A stretch of DNA of 64,000 nucleotides, taken from NCBI RefSeq assembly GCF_018598225.1, contig NZ_JAHESF010000002.1:124001-188000 (forward strand), in the 5' to 3' direction. The notes under the pieces are model-generated. The model made no database searches. It saw only the letters and a list, made by a program, of their open reading frames with translations, and was not told the DNA's origin. Below are positions 59,812 to 64,000 of this stretch, one piece after another. The number at the start of each line of letters is the position of its first letter. Positions within the stretch are counted from its first letter, which is position 1. The translations under genes were made by a program, and so were the position numbers. This stretch comes from Chryseosolibacter histidinae. Its GTDB lineage: Bacteria > Bacteroidota > Bacteroidia > Cytophagales > Cyclobacteriaceae.

Positions 59812-60846
59812 ATGAAAAAAGAAAAAACAACGATCCACGACATTGCCAGGAAGCTGAACATCACAGCGTCCACGGTATCACGCGCGCTGAAAGATCATCC
59901 ACGCATCAGCATGGAAACAAAAAAGGCTGTTCTCAAAGTAGCGCAGAAGCTGAACTACCAGCCGAACCACATTGCAGCCGCCCTTCGCGTGGGGCGCAGC
60001 AACATCATCGGCATCATTGTGCCCACCGCTGACCGGAGCTTCTTCTCGTCAGTGGTGCGGGGCATTGAAGAGATCGCCAACCAGTCGCGCTACCACGTGA
60101 TGATCTGCCAGACCTACGATAACTACGAGAAGGAAGTAGCTACTGTAGAGGCGCTGCTGAATGCACGCGTGGATGGCATCATCGCCTCACACGGCAAGGA
60201 GACCCTGAACTTCGATCATTTCCGCAAGGTGAAAGAACGTGGCATCCCCCTGATCCTGTTCGATCGCTCCAACGACGAGCTGGAAGTGAGCCACGTGGTG
60301 ATCGACGACTACCTTGGCGGATACAAAGCCACGGAGCACCTCATCCAGCAGGGCTGCCGGCGCATCGCCCACTTCACCAACGCCCGCAAGATCTCCATCT
60401 ACAAAGAACGACTGAGGGGATACCGGGAAGCGTTGCTGAACTACGGACTGCCCTTCAGCGAAGAGCTGGTGGTTGAAAGCAACCTGCAGCTTGACGATGG
60501 CCGCAACAGCATGGAGCAGCTTTTGAAACTGAAGGTGATACCCGATGCCGTTTTCTCCGCCAGTGCTTATGGCGCCATGGGGGCACTCCAGGTGCTGAAA
60601 GAAAAAAAGATCAGCGTACCAGAACAGGTAGCTTTGGTGGCCTTCAGTAACGAGCCCTTCACATCGTTCACTGACCCTGCACTCTCTACCGTAGATCAGC
60701 ACAGCATGCGCATGGGCAATGCCGCGGCGCAGATCTTCCTGGAAGAGGTCACCTCCGAGAATGAAAAATTCATTCCGCAAAAGATCGTGCTCAAGCCCGA
60801 ACTCATCGTCCGCGCCTCATCACTCCGAAAACCCAACGAATCATAA
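59812..60846 (+). CDS. LacI-family regulator of the pectin locus
   Basis: 344 residues. Helix-turn-helix TTIHDIARKLNITASTVSRALKDHPRIS (about 4-31), hinge NHIAAALRVGRS, then a periplasmic-binding-protein-like sensor (about 60-335) with IIGIIVPTADRSFFSSVVRG, ILFDRSNDELEVSHV and SASAYGAMGALQVLKEKK. It is 24 bases after kduD and 18 before uxaC, so it is a member of the operon it probably controls. The GCAATCGATTGC palindromes before susC, GH28 and kduI have the CG-centred form LacI proteins prefer. The inducer is probably a pathway intermediate such as KDG or a uronate; this is inference. Confidence 0.88.
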   Translation: MKKEKTTIHDIARKLNITASTVSRALKDHPRISMETKKAVLKVAQKLNYQPNHIAAALRVGRSNIIGIIVPTADRSFFSSVVRGIEEIANQSRYHVMICQTYDNYEKEVATVEALLNARVDGIIASHGKETLNFDHFRKVKERGIPLILFDRSNDELEVSHVVIDDYLGGYKATEHLIQQGCRRIAHFTNARKISIYKERLRGYREALLNYGLPFSEELVVESNLQLDDGRNSMEQLLKLKVIPDAVFSASAYGAMGALQVLKEKKISVPEQVALVAFSNEPFTSFTDPALSTVDQHSMRMGNAAAQIFLEEVTSENEKFIPQKIVLKPELIVRASSLRKPNES

Positions 60847-60864
60847 AAAAACGACAGCGCCAAC

Positions 60865-62286
60865 ATGACCTCTTTTCTCACTGAAGATTTTCTGCTGCAG
60901 AGCGAATACGCCAAACGCCTGTATCACCAGTATGCCGAACACCTTCCCATCATCGATTATCATTGTCATCTTTCTCCTCACGACATTGCCATTAACAGGC
61001 AGTTCGACAACCTAACCCGCATCTGGCTCGAAGGCGACCATTACAAATGGCGGGCTATGCGCACACTGGGCGTTAACGAAAAGTATATTACGGGCAACGG
61101 TTCCGATACTGAAAAGTTCGAGCAATGGGCCTATGCGGTGCCTTACACCATGCGCAACCCGCTCTATCACTGGACGCACCTGGAGCTCAAAAGATATTTC
61201 GGCATCGAAAAGCTGCTGACTCCCCAAACGGGAAAAGAGATCTATGCCGGCGCCACCGACCAGCTGAAAAGGGCTGAGTTCTCCACACGCAGCCTCCTGA
61301 AGAGAATGAAAGTGGAAACGATCTGCACCACAGACGATCCCGCCGATACGCTGGAGTATCACCAACAAATTAAAAAAGACAGATTCGACATCGCCATTCT
61401 GCCAACGTTCAGACCAGACAAAGCCTATGCGGTAGAAAATGCTGCTGCCTATAAAACATATGTTGAAAAATTATCGGCGGCGTCTGGCGTAAAGATCACC
61501 AGCTTCGATACGCTGCTGGACGCGCTGAAGAACAGGGTAGAATTCTTTCACAGCCTTGGCTGCAGACTCTCCGACCACGGCCTTGAACAATTGTATTTCC
61601 CGGAAAACGGAAAAGCGTATTCCGCAGACAACCTGTTCAAAAAAGTGCTGCAGGGAGAAGTTTTGTCGCGGGCGGAACGTGAGCATTTCAAATACGCTGT
61701 GCTCACGGCGCTTGGAAAAATGTATCACGCCAGGGGATGGACCCAACAGTTTCACCTCGGGGCGCTGCGCAATACCAATGAGCGTATGCTTCGGGTGCTC
61801 GGGCCCGACACCGGTTTTGATTCGATCGGCGATTTTTCTCAGGCCGTTGCCCTCGCGCGTTTCCTCAACGAGCTCGACAGCAGCGACCAGCTCGCAAAAA
61901 CGATCCTGTATAACCTCAACCCTGGCGACAACGAAGTGATGGGTACCATGATCGGCAACTTCAACGACGGATCCATCAAGGGCAAGATCCAGTTCGGCTC
62001 GGCATGGTGGTTCCTCGACCAGAAAGACGGCATGGAGAAACAGATCAACGCCCTCTCGAACCTCGGGCTGCTCAGCTGTTTCATCGGTATGCTCACCGAT
62101 TCGCGGAGCTTCCTCTCCTACCCGCGCCACGAATACTTCAGGAGGATCCTCTGCAATGTGATCGGCCAGGACGTAGCCAATGGCGAGCTGCCATGGGATG
62201 AGTCGTGGCTGAGCAAGATCGTTTCAGACGTCTGCTACCACAACGCGAAGAATTATTTCAATTTCAGTCATCAACCAGTCAAGTGA
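60865..62286 (+). CDS. uxaC: Uronate isomerase
   Basis: 473 residues of the amidohydrolase-fold uronate isomerase: LPIIDYHCHLSPHDIA (metal His), DNLTRIWLEGDHYKWRAMR, TTDDPADTLEYHQ and RGWTQQFHLGALRNTN. The C-terminus has CFIGMLTDSRSFLSYPRHEYFRRILC. It converts D-galacturonate to D-tagaturonate (and glucuronate to fructuronate). It handles the saturated monomers made by GH28, parallel to the KduI/KduD route. Confidence 0.94.
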   Translation: MTSFLTEDFLLQSEYAKRLYHQYAEHLPIIDYHCHLSPHDIAINRQFDNLTRIWLEGDHYKWRAMRTLGVNEKYITGNGSDTEKFEQWAYAVPYTMRNPLYHWTHLELKRYFGIEKLLTPQTGKEIYAGATDQLKRAEFSTRSLLKRMKVETICTTDDPADTLEYHQQIKKDRFDIAILPTFRPDKAYAVENAAAYKTYVEKLSAASGVKITSFDTLLDALKNRVEFFHSLGCRLSDHGLEQLYFPENGKAYSADNLFKKVLQGEVLSRAEREHFKYAVLTALGKMYHARGWTQQFHLGALRNTNERMLRVLGPDTGFDSIGDFSQAVALARFLNELDSSDQLAKTILYNLNPGDNEVMGTMIGNFNDGSIKGKIQFGSAWWFLDQKDGMEKQINALSNLGLLSCFIGMLTDSRSFLSYPRHEYFRRILCNVIGQDVANGELPWDESWLSKIVSDVCYHNAKNYFNFSHQPVK

Positions 62287-62288
62287 TC

Positions 62289-63728
62289 ATGTTACAGAAA
62301 CTTAACCGCAGCACAGCATCAAGGCCGCAGAACAGGCCCGTGAAAGTATTACAATTCGGAGAAGGAAATTTCCTGCGCGCCTTTGTCGACTGGATGATCG
62401 ACCTCATGAACGAAAAAACGGATTTCAATGGCGCTGTCCAGGTAGTTCAACCCATCGCCCATGGTATGGGTGCCATGGTGAACGCGCAGGACGGCCTCTA
62501 TCATGTAGTGCTCAACGGCATTCGGCAAGGCAAACCCGTGCGTGAGATCCGCATGGTCACCAGTGTCGCCGGCGTCATCAACCCGTTCGAAGACTTTCAG
62601 GCATACCTGAAGGCAGCGGAGAACGCCGACCTGAAATTCGTGATCTCTAACACCACCGAAGCAGGCATCACGTTCGATGCCAAAGACACCAACCCCAACG
62701 CACTGCCTGATAGCTTCCCCGGTAAACTGACCGTGCTGCTGTATCACCGTTATAAACATTTCAAAGGCGCGTCCGACAAAGCGCTCACCATCATGCCGTG
62801 CGAGCTCATCGAAAAGAACGGCGACACCCTGCGCGATACAATCCTTCGTTACATCCAGCACTGGAACCTCGAAGACGGGTTCAGGACATGGATCTCGAAG
62901 CACACTGTATTCTGCAACACGCTGGTAGACCGCATTGTGCCAGGCTTCCCGAAAGATACCATCCGCGAGATCCAGCAGGAGATCGGTTATGAAGACAACC
63001 TGGTGGTGACTGCGGAGACTTTCCACCTGTGGGTGATCGAACCCTGCAAGGCCGAAGGTGTTACCACCGAAACCGTGCAGCGATCATTCCCGGTAGACCA
63101 GGCCGGCCTCCAGGTGAAGTTTGTGAACGACCTCACGCCCTACCGCACCCGTAAAGTCCGTATCCTAAATGGTGCCCACACCGCCATGGTGCCTGTGGCT
63201 TACCTCCACGGACTGCGTACCGTACGTGAAGCAGTAGAAGATGCCTTTGTCGGCGATTTCATCAAACGCGCCGTGCACGAAGAGATCATTCCCACGCTCG
63301 ACCTTTCCAGAGAAGAGCTGAAGCAGTTTGCCGACGATGTGATGGAGCGTTTTCAGAATCCATTCATCCGTCATGAGCTGATCTCCATCGCCCTGAACTC
63401 CGTTTCAAAATATCAGGTACGTGTGCTGCCCTCTGTGCTCGAATACATCAAGCGCACCGGCAAACTTCCCGAACGTTTGCTTCAATCACTGGCTGCGTTA
63501 ATTTGCTTCTACAAAGGTGAAGCGCAGGGCCAACCCATTCCGCTGAACGATACGCCTGCTGTGCTGGCATTTTTTAAAAAAGCCTGGAGCAGTGAAAATA
63601 CTTCGGCCGTAGTGCAGCAAGTGCTTTCGAATACAGAGCTTTGGGGTACGGATTTGACCAAGGTTCCAGGGCTTGCCGCGGCGGTGGAGGAGAAAGTGGC
63701 GAAGAGTGGGGTGCTGATGGCGCTGTAG
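62289..63728 (+). CDS. uxaB: Tagaturonate reductase (altronate oxidoreductase)
   Basis: 479 residues from MLQKLNRSTA; the frame is open further upstream only inside uxaC. Mannitol-dehydrogenase family: VKVLQFGEGNFLRAFVDWMID (NAD site), VISNTTEAGI, MPCELIEKNGDTL, NTLVDRIVPGFP and TRKVRILNGAHTAMV with the catalytic Lys/Asn/His region. The motif NTLVDRIVPG and the operon context favour UxaB over UxuB. It makes D-altronate with NADH. The gene starts two bases after the uxaC stop. Confidence 0.9.
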   Translation: MLQKLNRSTASRPQNRPVKVLQFGEGNFLRAFVDWMIDLMNEKTDFNGAVQVVQPIAHGMGAMVNAQDGLYHVVLNGIRQGKPVREIRMVTSVAGVINPFEDFQAYLKAAENADLKFVISNTTEAGITFDAKDTNPNALPDSFPGKLTVLLYHRYKHFKGASDKALTIMPCELIEKNGDTLRDTILRYIQHWNLEDGFRTWISKHTVFCNTLVDRIVPGFPKDTIREIQQEIGYEDNLVVTAETFHLWVIEPCKAEGVTTETVQRSFPVDQAGLQVKFVNDLTPYRTRKVRILNGAHTAMVPVAYLHGLRTVREAVEDAFVGDFIKRAVHEEIIPTLDLSREELKQFADDVMERFQNPFIRHELISIALNSVSKYQVRVLPSVLEYIKRTGKLPERLLQSLAALICFYKGEAQGQPIPLNDTPAVLAFFKKAWSSENTSAVVQQVLSNTELWGTDLTKVPGLAAAVEEKVAKSGVLMAL

Positions 63729-63929
63729 TTCTTACCTCAAGATTCCCAAATCATCGGGTAAAAAGGGCCAGGAATCCGGGGAAAGAGGGCAATCACTTTG
63801 TTTACAGCTGCTTAAACCATGTACCAGGTGAAACCTAATGGCATTTCCAGGCGTTCTCAGATCGGTATTAGCTGAATTTATAGCATGTAAAGCATAAATT
63901 TGGGCTGAAATCCTTTAAATTTGAGAATT
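63729..63929. other. Intergenic stretch after uxaB
   Basis: About 200 bases with no clear gene, terminator or repeat. TAAATTTG at about 63917-63924 fits the Bacteroidota -7 element TAnnTTTG and could belong to a promoter for whatever follows. Confidence 0.35.
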
Positions 63930-63998
63930 ATGATAAAGGCTAACCCTATGGTATCAAATTTCAGTTGCGGTGGTGGCACAACCATCGTTATTAAGTAA
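63930..63998 (+). CDS. Possible 22-residue peptide gene at the window edge
   Basis: ATG at 63930 opens a 22-codon frame ending at TAA 63996-63998. The peptide ends NFSCGGGTTIVIK, one Cys followed by three Gly. It is very short and might be chance, but the Cys-Gly-Gly-Gly block and a -7-like TAAATTTG just upstream make it worth recording. It would be a small secreted or modified peptide if real. Confidence 0.25.
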   Translation: MIKANPMVSNFSCGGGTTIVIK

Positions 63999-64000
63999 TT

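Noticed and set aside
1-64000. tRNA, rRNA or riboswitch genes
   Set aside because: I found no cloverleaf, rRNA-like stretch or known riboswitch core by reading; a covariance-model scan would be needed to exclude them.

Overview
The window looks like chromosomal DNA of a soil or plant-associated member of the Bacteroidota, probably Cytophagales or Chitinophagales (inference). The reasons are a SusC/SusD pair, lipoprotein signals ending in Cys, Bacteroidota-type paralogues (NrtR-NadM-NadV, PchR-like AraC with a siderophore-interacting protein, DUF4861), and many weak or absent Shine-Dalgarno sites. Its main content is a pectin-degradation locus in the right third.

Layout. 1-4.1 kb is an accessory, visibly AT-rich island: the tail of an unknown gene, a KAP-type P-loop NTPase, a decayed XRE regulator, a sigma-like protein running into a 21-bp tandem repeat array, and a frameshifted fibronectin-III protein. 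4.1-5.0 kb is a REP-associated tyrosine transposase bracketed by palindromes. 5.1-13.6 kb holds a divergent MFS transporter/DeoR pair with operator-like repeats, a PAP2 phosphatase, a TPR histidine kinase, a coiled-coil lipoprotein and an ABC-2 exporter. 13.8-22 kb is a minor carbohydrate cluster: BNR sialidase-like lipoprotein, secreted esterase, LacI-type regulator, GH105 and GH29. 22-25.3 kb is an NAD salvage operon, nrtR-nadM/nudix-nadV, with two NrtR-like operators and a one-base frameshift in nadV. 25.4-36.7 kb is a mixed region: cyclase-TPR protein, SIP/AraC pair, serine hydrolase fusion, dehydrogenase, phosphodiesterase, HAD phosphatase and small unknowns.

36.8-63.7 kb is the pectin locus. 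One long minus-strand unit reads susC, susD, a beta-helix surface protein, PL1, CE12, PL1, GH43, GH105, CE8, CE8, kdgF and an alpha/beta-hydrolase esterase. It ends in a strong hairpin. A second minus-strand unit carries GH28 and a DUF4861 protein. A plus-strand unit carries kduI, kduD, a LacI regulator, uxaC and uxaB. The same palindrome, GCAATCGATTGC or a close variant, stands before all three units, so the LacI protein inside the locus is the obvious regulator. Together the genes de-esterify pectin, cut it by lyase and hydrolase, import the pieces, and send unsaturated uronate (KdgF, KduI, KduD) and galacturonate (UxaC, UxaB) towards 2-keto-3-deoxygluconate. Altronate dehydratase, KDG kinase and KDPG aldolase are not in the window.

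The most unusual feature outside the genes is a set of intergenic repeats built from degenerate seven-base units starting with GT (GTAGGCA, GTCCATG, GTTGCCA, GTACGAC). They often occur as inverted pairs about 100-170 bp long, and several begin exactly at a stop codon.
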